Of a DNA stretch of 64,000 nt, positions 44,182 to 52,417 are shown piece by piece. Where the stretch lies: assembly GCF_010378095.1 (NCBI RefSeq), contig NZ_WNJL01000023.1, forward strand, positions 124,001 through 188,000, read 5' to 3'. Numbering within the stretch: position 1 is the stretch's first letter; every line of letters begins with the position of its first letter. The notes below the pieces were generated by a model, which saw only the letters and a list, made by a program, of their open reading frames with translations, had not been told where the DNA came from and ran no database searches. Origin of the DNA: Acidithiobacillus ferrianus. GTDB lineage: Bacteria > Pseudomonadota > Gammaproteobacteria > Acidithiobacillales > Acidithiobacillaceae. The translations under genes were made by a program, and so were the position numbers.

Positions 44182-46047
44182 ATGCAACGCTCTAACGCGA
44201 TCGCCCTGCAAGCAGCCTTGGCGCTATTTTTCTGTATCCCATTGGCCCAGGCCGCCAGCGAAGGGCTGCCGATTAAAATCCTCGCTTACGACGCCGTATA
44301 CGACCTCCACCACAACGGGACCTATACCGGCACCATTCATGAGGTCGTCGTCCCGCTCAGCCACTATGGGGTACAGAAGTACGGACAGGCGCAAAAGCGG
44401 TTCTCCGCCAAGATGGAGCATGTGAGCGTCGCCGACGCCTACACCCTGAGCCCATCGGGAAAGCGATATCCGGTGCCTGAGAAGAAGATATTCACGCGTA
44501 CATTGCCGGTCGCGCAAAACGCCCCGGAGTTCAGTGACGCCAAGACCACCACGGTGGTCTTTCCCCATGTGGCCGTGGGCGATGAACTGGTGGCGGACTG
44601 GAAAATCGATTTTCTGAAACCTTATTTTCCGGATGCCATTTCTCTTTCCCATGCCGTGCCGTATTTTTTGCAGGCCGACAACGTGCATATCATCGTCCAC
44701 GCGCCGACCGCGATGGCCCTGCACTGGGCGGGGAGCGATGGTTATGCGGTCACCCACACGGTCGCCAACGGGGTGCAAACCATTACCGCGACCCTGCATC
44801 AACCCACCGCGCAACCCCTTCAAATCAATGCGGTGGATTTTCATCAGGTTAGCCCGACCTTCATCCTGAGCACCTTCCCGAACTGGCAGGCGGTTGGCGA
44901 TGCCTACTGGAAATATGCCGAGCCTGCCGAAGTGGTGACCCCGGAGATCAAAGCGCTGGCAGATAAGATCACCGAAGGAAAGACCGGTGAGGCCACCGTG
45001 CAGGCCCTTTATGACTGGACCGTGCATCACATTCGTTGGGTGGGTATTGAAACCGGGCTGAGCGGTTACAAGCCTTATCCAGCCGCCACGACGCTCAGCC
45101 AGCGCTATGGCGACTGCAAAGCCGCCGCCGCACTCCTGGTTGCCTTGCTGCACGCCAAAGGCATCGCTGCCCAACCGGTACTGTTAGGTGCAGGCAATGA
45201 TTTTGAATGGCAGAACGTGGCCAGCCTGCAGCAGATCAACCACGTCATCGTGCATGTACCCGCTTATCATCTTTATCTGGATGCGACCTCCGGGTACGCA
45301 CCAGCGGGCACCATACCGCTCCCCGACGCCAATCATCCGGTGATTTTCGTCGGCGCCCACTCTGAAATCGCCAGAACGCCGGGGGATGCACCGGAAGCCA
45401 GTGGCATGACCGGCATGGAGACGGTATCCATCACCAAAGACGGCAGTTTGAAAGCCCAGGAAACCCTTCATTTAACCGGATACGGAGCCTGGTTCTGGAA
45501 AGATCTGCTGGCGCGGATTCCGATGAGCGAGTATGGCGCGCTGCTTCATCATGTGATGGCGCAGGCCGGGCTAATGACGCAAAGCGTCCATCTGAAGGCA
45601 TCACCTGCCCATACCCTGAGTGACCCTTTTATCCTGCAGTCCACTTGGAAAACCGCACCGGGCGTGCCATTGACGGCGATCAGCCGGGTTCATCTGCACT
45701 ACGGACTGAACACCGCCTCTCTGCGCAATCTGACCGCGCGCCTGACCAGTGCCACGGTGCACTACCCTGTTTTCATGCCCTATGGCCATGCACGGTGGAG
45801 CAGCACCCTGGATTTGCCCAAAGGCTACTCTTGGGACGTCAAAGATGCAGACCATCAGGTCAAAAACAGTGCGGGTGTTTTTGATGAAAAAATACACCTG
45901 CTGGCCCCGGACAAGCTGCAAGTGACCAGTTCCATGCATCTGGATCATATGGTGTATAGCCCCGAAGCCTATCCCGATCTCTATAAGCTGGTCAGTGAAG
46001 CGATGGCTTTGGAGCAGGGGGGATTTGCAGTGAGGGCTACATCTTGA
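44182..46047 (+). CDS. Exported DUF3857 / transglutaminase-like protein
   Basis: 621 residues from ATG 44182, which has AAGGA upstream. Signal peptide AIALQAALALFFCIPLAQA. The N-terminal half is a DUF3857 beta-domain. The transglutaminase-like core follows, with C312 in YGDCKAAAALL, H354 in NHVIVHV and D367 in YLDATSGYAP, the complete Cys-His-Asp triad. A DUF3858-like C-terminal domain ends the protein. It is probably periplasmic. The stop overlaps the TTG start of the HPr-kinase-like gene (TTGA), so the two are translated together. It could be a protease, a cross-linker or a binding protein. Confidence 0.85.
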   Translation: MQRSNAIALQAALALFFCIPLAQAASEGLPIKILAYDAVYDLHHNGTYTGTIHEVVVPLSHYGVQKYGQAQKRFSAKMEHVSVADAYTLSPSGKRYPVPEKKIFTRTLPVAQNAPEFSDAKTTTVVFPHVAVGDELVADWKIDFLKPYFPDAISLSHAVPYFLQADNVHIIVHAPTAMALHWAGSDGYAVTHTVANGVQTITATLHQPTAQPLQINAVDFHQVSPTFILSTFPNWQAVGDAYWKYAEPAEVVTPEIKALADKITEGKTGEATVQALYDWTVHHIRWVGIETGLSGYKPYPAATTLSQRYGDCKAAAALLVALLHAKGIAAQPVLLGAGNDFEWQNVASLQQINHVIVHVPAYHLYLDATSGYAPAGTIPLPDANHPVIFVGAHSEIARTPGDAPEASGMTGMETVSITKDGSLKAQETLHLTGYGAWFWKDLLARIPMSEYGALLHHVMAQAGLMTQSVHLKASPAHTLSDPFILQSTWKTAPGVPLTAISRVHLHYGLNTASLRNLTARLTSATVHYPVFMPYGHARWSSTLDLPKGYSWDVKDADHQVKNSAGVFDEKIHLLAPDKLQVTSSMHLDHMVYSPEAYPDLYKLVSEAMALEQGGFAVRATS

Positions 46048-46961
46048 AAGAACAAGTACTACCATTACATCAGCCGAATTTCAACATTCCGATTGATAAT
46101 ATAACCCTTTCAGAGCGGGAGACATTAAGGGAGTGGCAGCCACCTGTAAAAGTGCCTAAAGACTATTTCTGGTGGGAGGTAAGAGGCGGCGAAATTTATA
46201 TATCCATGCCTAAACTAGGGCATTTCCACGTTAAGGGCGGCATACAGATAGACTATTCTCTAATAAATAATGCTGATCCTATAGCGATGCAAGCATTTAT
46301 CAGTCGCGCTTTGTTTAGTTCGATTGTTCATCAAAGACACGAGATCCCAATTCGAGGCACCGCGATTGTTTCCAGGAATGAATCCGGCGCAACAATATTT
46401 AGTGGAAAGTCAGGTGTTGGCAAGTCTTCCATAAGTGCCATACTTTGTTTGAGGGGGTGGTCAATCCTTGCTGATGACATTTGTAGGATTTCAGTCCTTC
46501 CAGAAGCAAAATCTGAAATTAACTTATTTGTTCATCATGGATATACTGCTATTCAATTGACTGCTGACACATGCAATCGCCTGGAAATTGACACTACTGT
46601 GCTACGGCCAGCAGCAACCGAACGAGACAAGTTCTACTATACTCCTGAGCGAATGGCGCTCAAGCAGCGTGCACCAACTAGGATTATAATCTTGAATAGG
46701 CCAGCATCAACCAGCCGATTGGAATGGGGAAGATGTTCGGACGAAGTCGCAATTGCGGCATTAGAGCCACAAATGTGTCGTATCGAGATAGGTAAGGCCA
46801 TATTGGGTTCCGAAAAAATGATAGCCTTAGTTAAATCACTTATATCTACTGTACCCGTATTTGTTCTATCCATTCCGCAGGATGTTGGACCAGAGGACGT
46901 TGCCATGGAAATCGAGAGAGCCGTATGCGATCAGCTTCTGGATGGTTTAGGCACCCGATGA
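46044..46961 (+). CDS. HPr-kinase-like ATPase of the microcin locus
   Basis: 305 residues. Start TTG 46044 with GAGGG nine bases upstream, overlapping the previous stop. Residues 105-150 contain the P-loop GKSGVGKSS (121-129) followed by LADD (142-145), the pattern of HPr kinase/phosphorylase-related kinases such as those that phosphorylate lasso peptides. No PTS or HPr gene is near. GC content drops sharply from here, a sign of transfer. A role in modifying the double-glycine peptide or its transport machinery is possible but unproven. Confidence 0.75.
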   Translation: MKEQVLPLHQPNFNIPIDNITLSERETLREWQPPVKVPKDYFWWEVRGGEIYISMPKLGHFHVKGGIQIDYSLINNADPIAMQAFISRALFSSIVHQRHEIPIRGTAIVSRNESGATIFSGKSGVGKSSISAILCLRGWSILADDICRISVLPEAKSEINLFVHHGYTAIQLTADTCNRLEIDTTVLRPAATERDKFYYTPERMALKQRAPTRIIILNRPASTSRLEWGRCSDEVAIAALEPQMCRIEIGKAILGSEKMIALVKSLISTVPVFVLSIPQDVGPEDVAMEIERAVCDQLLDGLGTR

Positions 46962-47044
46962 TGATAAAATTAGTCACAGGATATTTTATAAAACTATTGG
47001 ATCCCATGAAGATGGTTTATTACGAGTGTTTTTTAATTCTGTGA
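46958..47044 (+). CDS. Possible 28-residue small ORF behind the kinase gene
   Basis: ATGATGA overlaps the kinase stop (46959-46961). The frame MMIKLVTGYFIKLLDPMKMV... ends at 47044 and resembles an amphipathic peptide. No leader motif. The coupling makes it noteworthy, but no family is known and the ribosome site is weak. Confidence 0.25.
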   Translation: MMIKLVTGYFIKLLDPMKMVYYECFLIL

Positions 47045-47128
47045 ATCGCGCAATATTGGCGACAACAGGATGCTGGTGCGCAGGCAGCAATTTTTCCTGC
47101 GATTAACTTAAGTCAAAAGGAGATGATT

Positions 47129-47350
47129 ATGCGCGAGTTGACGATAGAAGAGGTTAACGGTATTTCGGGTGGCCTTGCACCAGTTAGTTTCATACTGGGA
47201 GCTGGTTCCGCTATAATGGCCATTGGTGCCGCCGGGCTTGGTGCGGCGACAGCTATTATAGGTGGGCCGGAGTTGGTACTGGGCGCTGCTGTATACGGGG
47301 TTGGATCCGCCGTTTTTGGTTTTGGAGCCGCCATGTTCGCTGATTATTAA
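47129..47350 (+). CDS. Double-glycine leader microcin/bacteriocin precursor
   Basis: 73 residues. ATG 47129 lies six bases after AAGGAG (an ATG at 47123 in the same frame is too close). The leader MRELTIEEVNGISGG fits the Gram-negative class II microcin consensus MRELxxxExxxVSGG, with cleavage after GG by a C39 peptidase. The 58-residue core is Gly/Ala-rich and hydrophobic (LAPVSFILGAGSAIMAIGAA at its start, ending FGAAMFADY) with several GxxxG-type spacings suited to membrane insertion. No cysteines. It is followed by a strong hairpin and membrane-protein genes. Killing activity is inferred from the locus. Confidence 0.85.
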   Translation: MRELTIEEVNGISGGLAPVSFILGAGSAIMAIGAAGLGAATAIIGGPELVLGAAVYGVGSAVFGFGAAMFADY

Positions 47351-47354
47351 GGCA

Positions 47355-47401
47355 CACAGACACAATATTGCCCTACAATTAGGGAGGTATTGCGGTCTGT
47401 G
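47355..47401 (+). terminator. Long layered hairpin directly after the precursor gene
   Basis: CACAGAC (47355) pairs with GTCTGTG (47395), then CAATA with TATTG and CCCTA with TAGGG around the loop CAAT: 17 pairs with small internal loops. It lies 5 bases after the precursor stop. There is no T run, so it may stabilise or process the precursor mRNA or act as a partial attenuator. Confidence 0.55.
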
Positions 47402-47521
47402 AATGCGTGCTTATCCGCTTGGCTCTCATACAGTTACTATCTGTGATTAATCACTATGTTCCAGAGCATAGGTGTTGTGCGATGGGAATTGTTTTGGGAG
47501 ATAACCGGATAAGCACGCATT
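47402..47521. repeat. 16-base perfect inverted repeat bordering 88 bases, with inner palindrome
   Basis: AATGCGTGCTTATCCG at 47402-47417 is repeated in reverse complement at 47506-47521. Inside, GTGATTAATCAC (47443-47454) is a perfect 12-base palindrome. The element contains no ORF of substance. It could be a MITE-like insertion or a regulatory structure controlling the immunity and export genes. No target duplication is visible. Confidence 0.6.
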
Positions 47522-47556
47522 AATCATTAATGTGTTAGATCAGGAACGGGGGACAC

Positions 47557-47931
47557 ATGGATAAGGAATGCATTCAAATAGATACCATATACGGTTCCGC
47601 ATATATTGCGGTAAGAAAGAGATATTATCGGTTCTTTAATTTATTGCCATTTATATTATTTATGTCTTTGTCAAGCATAGTTATGCACATGCTTGACAGC
47701 CCTAGGTATTTAAAAATATATAGTTATTCAACTATTTATTTATCATTTTTCGCGTCTTCAATAATGACACTTATTATATGTGACGCGTTTTTTTTTGCTA
47801 CAAAAGCCTTAAAAGTCAATAGCTGCGATGCCACACTACTTAAAAGGAGGGTAAATTGGAGGTACTTGGAGCTTATGTTTATTGCTGTTTGCTCCCTAGT
47901 CTACGTGCTAACTCAAATTATATATAATTAA
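47557..47931 (+). CDS. Small membrane protein, candidate immunity protein
   Basis: 124 residues with about three hydrophobic helices (near 28-45, 58-80 and 103-122), Tyr/Phe/Ile-rich, very AT-rich gene. GGGGGA lies six bases before the ATG. Its position right after the precursor and its small size are typical of microcin immunity proteins, but no sequence family is recognised. Confidence 0.6.
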   Translation: MDKECIQIDTIYGSAYIAVRKRYYRFFNLLPFILFMSLSSIVMHMLDSPRYLKIYSYSTIYLSFFASSIMTLIICDAFFFATKALKVNSCDATLLKRRVNWRYLELMFIAVCSLVYVLTQIIYN

Positions 47932-48084
47932 ATAGTGCATGTTGCACAGTCCGAAAACCATTGCCAAAATTAGTTTTTGTTGGTTGTCTGGGAAAACCGC
48001 TAAATTTTCACAATCCCCGGTGGATTTTGCTAAACAACCCGCCGATATACTGCCGTGCGGCCACCTATAATCAAGGAGAGCAGT

Positions 48085-48627
48085 ATGGAAAAAGTGCAGA
48101 TATCTCGACTCAAACCGATTTGGAGCGTCAATAGCATCTATAGCGTACTAAAAACTGCCGCTTGTCCAATAGCCGTGTTAGGTGGATTATTCTTGTTAGT
48201 TGTTATTACAGAAGTGGTTACTGGCCATCTCCATGACTTGCTGTTAGCAGTTGTTTCGCAATATTCTGCTGTTCTTTTTGTTTTGGTAATTTTCGTGCTT
48301 TTTGTATATGCTCCAGTGGCTGTATTCATGACATTCCCGGTTAAAATGACAATTGGTACTGAATTGCCAAAGGTTTATTGGGGTGACCATGTGGATGCGA
48401 TATTGGCACAACTTGGATTATACGAAAAAGAATTAACCACGGGAACGATCCGGGTGTTTCATCCAAAAGCAAAAAGTGGGCTAAAGATGTGTACATACGG
48501 GCAAGTGGTTTTTGACAACGCAGAGGGTGCCTCAATAGCGGTGACAGGTCCATTATTGTTGCTATATCGGCTGCGACGTCATTTGCTTTTTAGGAATGAT
48601 CATGGTGACGTTCCAAAAGAACGGTAA
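48085..48627 (+). CDS. Membrane protein of the microcin locus, second immunity candidate
   Basis: 180 residues from ATG 48085 (AAGGAG upstream; the frame extends to 48055). Two transmembrane helices (about 27-50 and 62-85), then a soluble domain of about 90 residues with VYWGDHVDAILAQLGLYEKE. Family unknown. It may be an immunity protein or a membrane factor. Low GC like the neighbour. Confidence 0.6.
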   Translation: MEKVQISRLKPIWSVNSIYSVLKTAACPIAVLGGLFLLVVITEVVTGHLHDLLLAVVSQYSAVLFVLVIFVLFVYAPVAVFMTFPVKMTIGTELPKVYWGDHVDAILAQLGLYEKELTTGTIRVFHPKAKSGLKMCTYGQVVFDNAEGASIAVTGPLLLLYRLRRHLLFRNDHGDVPKER

Positions 48628-48823
48628 TCCATTTTCATGCCTGTCAAGCCGGTTGAATAACACGGTTACCATATACGCTCTGATCTCCCACAAGTGACCA
48701 TCGGAAGATACGTGAAGGTTAGCCATGGCAAGTTATTGGTAAACTTTGGAGAAATAAATGTTAACAATTGGTAGAAGATTGGTTATTATGGTGTTTTTTA
48801 TATTGTTGTCATAATATCATATT
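48628..48823. other. AT-rich gap before the export genes
   Basis: Very AT-rich, likely promoter-containing. An 18-codon ORF, 48758-48814 (MLTIGRRLVIMVFFILLS), with GGAG before it ends just ahead of the adaptor gene and could be a leader peptide. Nothing else is recognised. Confidence 0.3.
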
Positions 48824-50212
48824 ATGATACGGCCCTCTATGACAAAAGAGCAATCTAAATTCGTGAAAAACAGCATGCCAACACGTGACGATCAAACATT
48901 ATTTCGCCCAGATGCGATCCAAAGCTCCGGGGCATCCTGGCTCGGTCCTATCCGCCTGGGTTCGCCCGTCCATCATCATGTCTACGCGGTCATAGCGCTA
49001 TTTGTCACGCTGGCGATCATCCTGCTCCTTATTTTCGGTCATTACACGAGACACCTGGCCGTCACCGGCATACTGGTCCCGTCACAAGGCCTGTTAACGA
49101 TATCCGCCCCTATTTCCGGCACGGTTGAAAAAGTGTTGGTGCATTCTGGCGAAAAGGTTCGCGCCGGTGCCCCATTGCTGGAAATCGCCAGCAACCCGGA
49201 CAATCCTTCCGTGGGATTAGTGGCGACCATCATCGAACAATCCATCAATGCGGAAAAACGGGTTCTGAGCGGCAGCCTTTCCGCGGCGCGTTCTGTTTCC
49301 CGCATGCAGCAGATGGCCTTGCGGGACAAACTGCAACTTTTGCAGGCCCAACTGGTGGAAACGAGCGCCGAGATCGCTATCCAGCATCAGGATATTGCCA
49401 GCACCGAGAAGGTGTTGCGGGAATTTATGAGCGTGCGGGGCAGAGGATTGGTTTCGGATCCCGAACTCCAGCAGCAGCATCTCACGGTCTATAGCGCCGA
49501 GACGCAACTGGAAGGCCTTGAACGCCAGCGGACGGAACTTGCGCAGAGCATCAGTAGCGCGACCCATCAACTGGGGGAGTTGCCATTGACGTCCTTGAAC
49601 CAGGAAAACACCATTCGCAGCAAACTGGAAACGCTTCGTCAGGAACTGGCCAAAACCGCCGGTGGCAATGTCCTCCTCGTACGCGCCCCCGCCAACGGCA
49701 TTGTTTCCGCCATGACCGTCAACCCCGGCCAGGCCATCGCCGCCGGACAACCCGTCTTATCCGTCATGCCGGCCGGGGATCCCCTGCGCGCCCAGTTGCT
49801 TGTGTCGAGCCAAGCCATCGGCTTCGTGACCGTGGGGAGGACAGTTGCATTGCATTATGCGGCCTTTCCCTACCGGGATTTTGGCACTTTCCATGGCACC
49901 GTGCGCAGCATTTCTGGTAGTGCACTAACGCCCGAGGAAATAACCACCCTCACCGGTGCCCATTCCACGGTCCCGCTCTATCGGGTCATGGTCCAATTGC
50001 ACCGTACCACCGTGGAAGTCCATAGCCATCAAAAATCGCTGCGTGCGGGCATGCAACTCCATGCAGAAGTCACCCTCAATCGACTGCGCCTTATTCAATG
50101 GGTCTTTGAACCCCTGTATGGTCTCGGTCACGATCTCTTTCCGAATTCGCGGCATGCGGATCATTCCGCAGCAGCACCTTCGCCGATCATTGCCCAGCCA
50201 TCCCTGCCATGA
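48824..50212 (+). CDS. HlyD/CvaA-family secretion adaptor
   Basis: 462 residues. The N-terminal cytoplasmic part is followed by one transmembrane helix (about 54-74), a lipoyl/barrel-sandwich half (TGILVPSQGLLTISAPISGT), a long coiled coil (130-270) and the second half with RAPANGIVSAMTVNPGQAI. This is a CvaA-like membrane-fusion protein that bridges the ABC exporter and the outer membrane channel. Its 3' end overlaps the exporter gene by four bases. Confidence 0.92.
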   Translation: MIRPSMTKEQSKFVKNSMPTRDDQTLFRPDAIQSSGASWLGPIRLGSPVHHHVYAVIALFVTLAIILLLIFGHYTRHLAVTGILVPSQGLLTISAPISGTVEKVLVHSGEKVRAGAPLLEIASNPDNPSVGLVATIIEQSINAEKRVLSGSLSAARSVSRMQQMALRDKLQLLQAQLVETSAEIAIQHQDIASTEKVLREFMSVRGRGLVSDPELQQQHLTVYSAETQLEGLERQRTELAQSISSATHQLGELPLTSLNQENTIRSKLETLRQELAKTAGGNVLLVRAPANGIVSAMTVNPGQAIAAGQPVLSVMPAGDPLRAQLLVSSQAIGFVTVGRTVALHYAAFPYRDFGTFHGTVRSISGSALTPEEITTLTGAHSTVPLYRVMVQLHRTTVEVHSHQKSLRAGMQLHAEVTLNRLRLIQWVFEPLYGLGHDLFPNSRHADHSAAAPSPIIAQPSLP

Positions 50213-52380
50213 AATTTTCCACTACTCTTCTCGATGGCCTGCGGTTTGGCTTTGCTCGCCGCGTCCCGGTGATCCTACAGTCCGAAGCGTCGGAGTGCGG
50301 TCTCGCCTGTCTGGCCATGATCGCCGGTTACCATGGCTTACAGATCGACCTCTTCACCCTACGGCGTCAGCACGCGATTTCCCTGAAGGGCGCAACCCTG
50401 GCACAACTCCTCCAGATCGCCGGGAACCTGCACCTCGACGGCCGTCCCTTGCGCCTGAAAATTGCCGATCTCTCTCGCCTGATCTTGCCCTGTATTCTCC
50501 ACTGGGAGATGAAGCATTTTGTTGTCCTGATCAAAGTCGGTACTCAGGGAATTACGATTCACGATCCCGCCTGCGGTGTGCGGCGCGTACCCTGGTCGGA
50601 AGTATCCGCTTCGTTTACCGGCGTGGCGCTGGAACTCCTGCCCGCCGCAAATTTCGAGCCCGCGCGCCATAAGCCGGCAATCTCTCTGCGCGCCTTGACC
50701 GGCCCCATCCAGGGCTTGCGTGGGGCGCTGCTCCGGATTTTCCTGCTCGCCCTGGTATTGGAGGTGTTGGGTGTCCTCGGTCCGTTCTACATGCAATGGA
50801 TCATTGATGAGGTCCTGGTGGTCAACGACCACTCCTTGTTGACCCTGCTGGGCATCGCCTATCTCTTCGTCACGGCCTTTTCGACACTCTTCTTCGCGCT
50901 GCGCTCGTGGGTCGTGATCCACATCAATGCCACCCTGGGCATCCAGTGGGCAACGAACGTGTTTTCTCATCTTTTGCGCTTGCCTCTGGATTTTTTCGAG
51001 AAACGTCATATTGGGGACGTGGTGTCGCGTTACGGCGCCATCCAGAACATCCGTCGCACCATCACCACCAATCTCGTGTCCGCCGTGCTCGATGGCATCA
51101 TGGCTGTCGCCGTCCTCATCGTCATCGCCATCTACAGTTTTCGATTAACGGCCATCGTTGTGGGGGTATTCGTACTGTACCTGCTCCTGCGCCAAGTCGC
51201 CTACCTTCCTCTGCGCGCGGTGACCGAACGGCATATCTTCGCTGCGGCTAAACAACAGACCTACTTATTGGAAGCCATCCGCGGCGTCCAAACCCTCAAG
51301 CTGTTCAACCTGGAGGAAGACCGCACCGCCCGCTATGCCAATCTGATCGTCGAGACGACCAACCAGGATGTTCGTGTACAGCAGCTTTCCGCGCTGTTTG
51401 GGTCAGCCCAGAAATTGCTGGGTGGCGTAGGGCACATCGTCATCATCTGGCTCGCCGCCCTGATGGTCATGAAAAATCAGTTCACCATCGGCATGCTCGT
51501 CGCCTACGCGACTTTTGCCAGCCAGTTCCTGAGTCGGGGCGACGGTCTCGTCAACGCCTGGATAGACTTCAAAATGCTCCGTCTCTATGGTGAAAGACTG
51601 GCGGATATTGCCCTGACCCCGCCCGAGGCGCATCTCCTGCCGGTTTATGAGGGATCGGACCCGGAGCCCAACCTGGAACTGCGGCAGGTCAGCTTTCGCT
51701 ATACCACAGAGGATCCATGGATCCTGAAAGGATGCCAACTCGCCGTGAAAACGGGCCAGTCGGTGGCCATTGTCGGCCCATCCGGTTGCGGCAAGACCAC
51801 CTTGGTGAAATTGCTTCTGGGACTGATCGCCCCGGAAGAGGGAGATGTCCGCATGGGCGGCATTGATATTCACAAGCTCGGGTTACGCCGCTACCGTGCC
51901 ATGGTGGCGGCGGTCATGCAATCGGATCAATTGTTCGCGGGTAGTATTGCCGACAATATCGCACTCGCATCTCCCGAAGCCCACCCCAGTGAAATCGAAC
52001 AGGCCGCCCGGATGGCCGGGATCCACGAGCAGATCGCCGCCATGCCCATGGGCTACCGCACCCTGGTCGGAGATATGGGATCGGCCCTCTCCGGCGGGGA
52101 GAAACAACGTATCATTCTGGCACGCGCCTTGTTCAAAAAACCCAGGGTATTGATCCTCGATGAGGCCACCAGCCACTTGGATGTGGTGCGGGAAAGATAC
52201 ATCAACGACACCGTCAGTCACCTGAGTATCACCCGCATCGTCATCGCCCATCGTCCCGAGACGATTTTGCAGTGTCAGCTCATCTATGGTCTCGCGGGCG
52301 GAACCTTGCATGCAATCACGCCAGAGCAGTTCAAGGAAAGTGTGGCGGTCATTCAATCAACACCCTCCGCTGTCTCATGA
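50209..52380 (+). CDS. Bacteriocin-processing ABC exporter with C39 peptidase domain
   Basis: 723 residues. N-terminal C39 peptidase: C30 in SEASECGLACLAMIAGYHG, H103 in WEMKHFVVL and D119 in ITIHDPACG, with spacing as in CvaB. It cleaves after Gly-Gly leaders. Then the transmembrane domain (about 170-450) and the nucleotide-binding domain with Walker A GPSGCGKTTLVK, signature LSGGEKQRIILARAL and Walker B VLILDEATSHLD. It both cuts and exports the precursor encoded at 47129. Translationally coupled to the adaptor. Confidence 0.95.
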   Translation: MKFSTTLLDGLRFGFARRVPVILQSEASECGLACLAMIAGYHGLQIDLFTLRRQHAISLKGATLAQLLQIAGNLHLDGRPLRLKIADLSRLILPCILHWEMKHFVVLIKVGTQGITIHDPACGVRRVPWSEVSASFTGVALELLPAANFEPARHKPAISLRALTGPIQGLRGALLRIFLLALVLEVLGVLGPFYMQWIIDEVLVVNDHSLLTLLGIAYLFVTAFSTLFFALRSWVVIHINATLGIQWATNVFSHLLRLPLDFFEKRHIGDVVSRYGAIQNIRRTITTNLVSAVLDGIMAVAVLIVIAIYSFRLTAIVVGVFVLYLLLRQVAYLPLRAVTERHIFAAAKQQTYLLEAIRGVQTLKLFNLEEDRTARYANLIVETTNQDVRVQQLSALFGSAQKLLGGVGHIVIIWLAALMVMKNQFTIGMLVAYATFASQFLSRGDGLVNAWIDFKMLRLYGERLADIALTPPEAHLLPVYEGSDPEPNLELRQVSFRYTTEDPWILKGCQLAVKTGQSVAIVGPSGCGKTTLVKLLLGLIAPEEGDVRMGGIDIHKLGLRRYRAMVAAVMQSDQLFAGSIADNIALASPEAHPSEIEQAARMAGIHEQIAAMPMGYRTLVGDMGSALSGGEKQRIILARALFKKPRVLILDEATSHLDVVRERYINDTVSHLSITRIVIAHRPETILQCQLIYGLAGGTLHAITPEQFKESVAVIQSTPSAVS

Positions 52381-52417
52381 AAAAGCAAAGTTCCAGATTT
52401 GGGGTCGCAGGTACCCC

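Noticed and set aside
46044..46961. True HPr kinase of a PTS regulatory system
   Set aside because: No HPr, EI or PTS gene is adjacent; context is the microcin locus, so only HPr-kinase-like is claimed.
47443..47454. CRP or FNR site at GTGATTAATCAC
   Set aside because: The half-sites are too close together for the CRP (N6) or FNR (N4) spacing; kept only as an unexplained palindrome.
47402..47521. Definite MITE insertion
   Set aside because: The terminal repeats are perfect, but no target duplication or second copy is visible in the window, so the transposon reading is not proven.
47351..48823. Second double-glycine precursor for a two-peptide bacteriocin
   Set aside because: No other short ORF with a ribosome site carries an MREL-like leader or a GG cleavage site.
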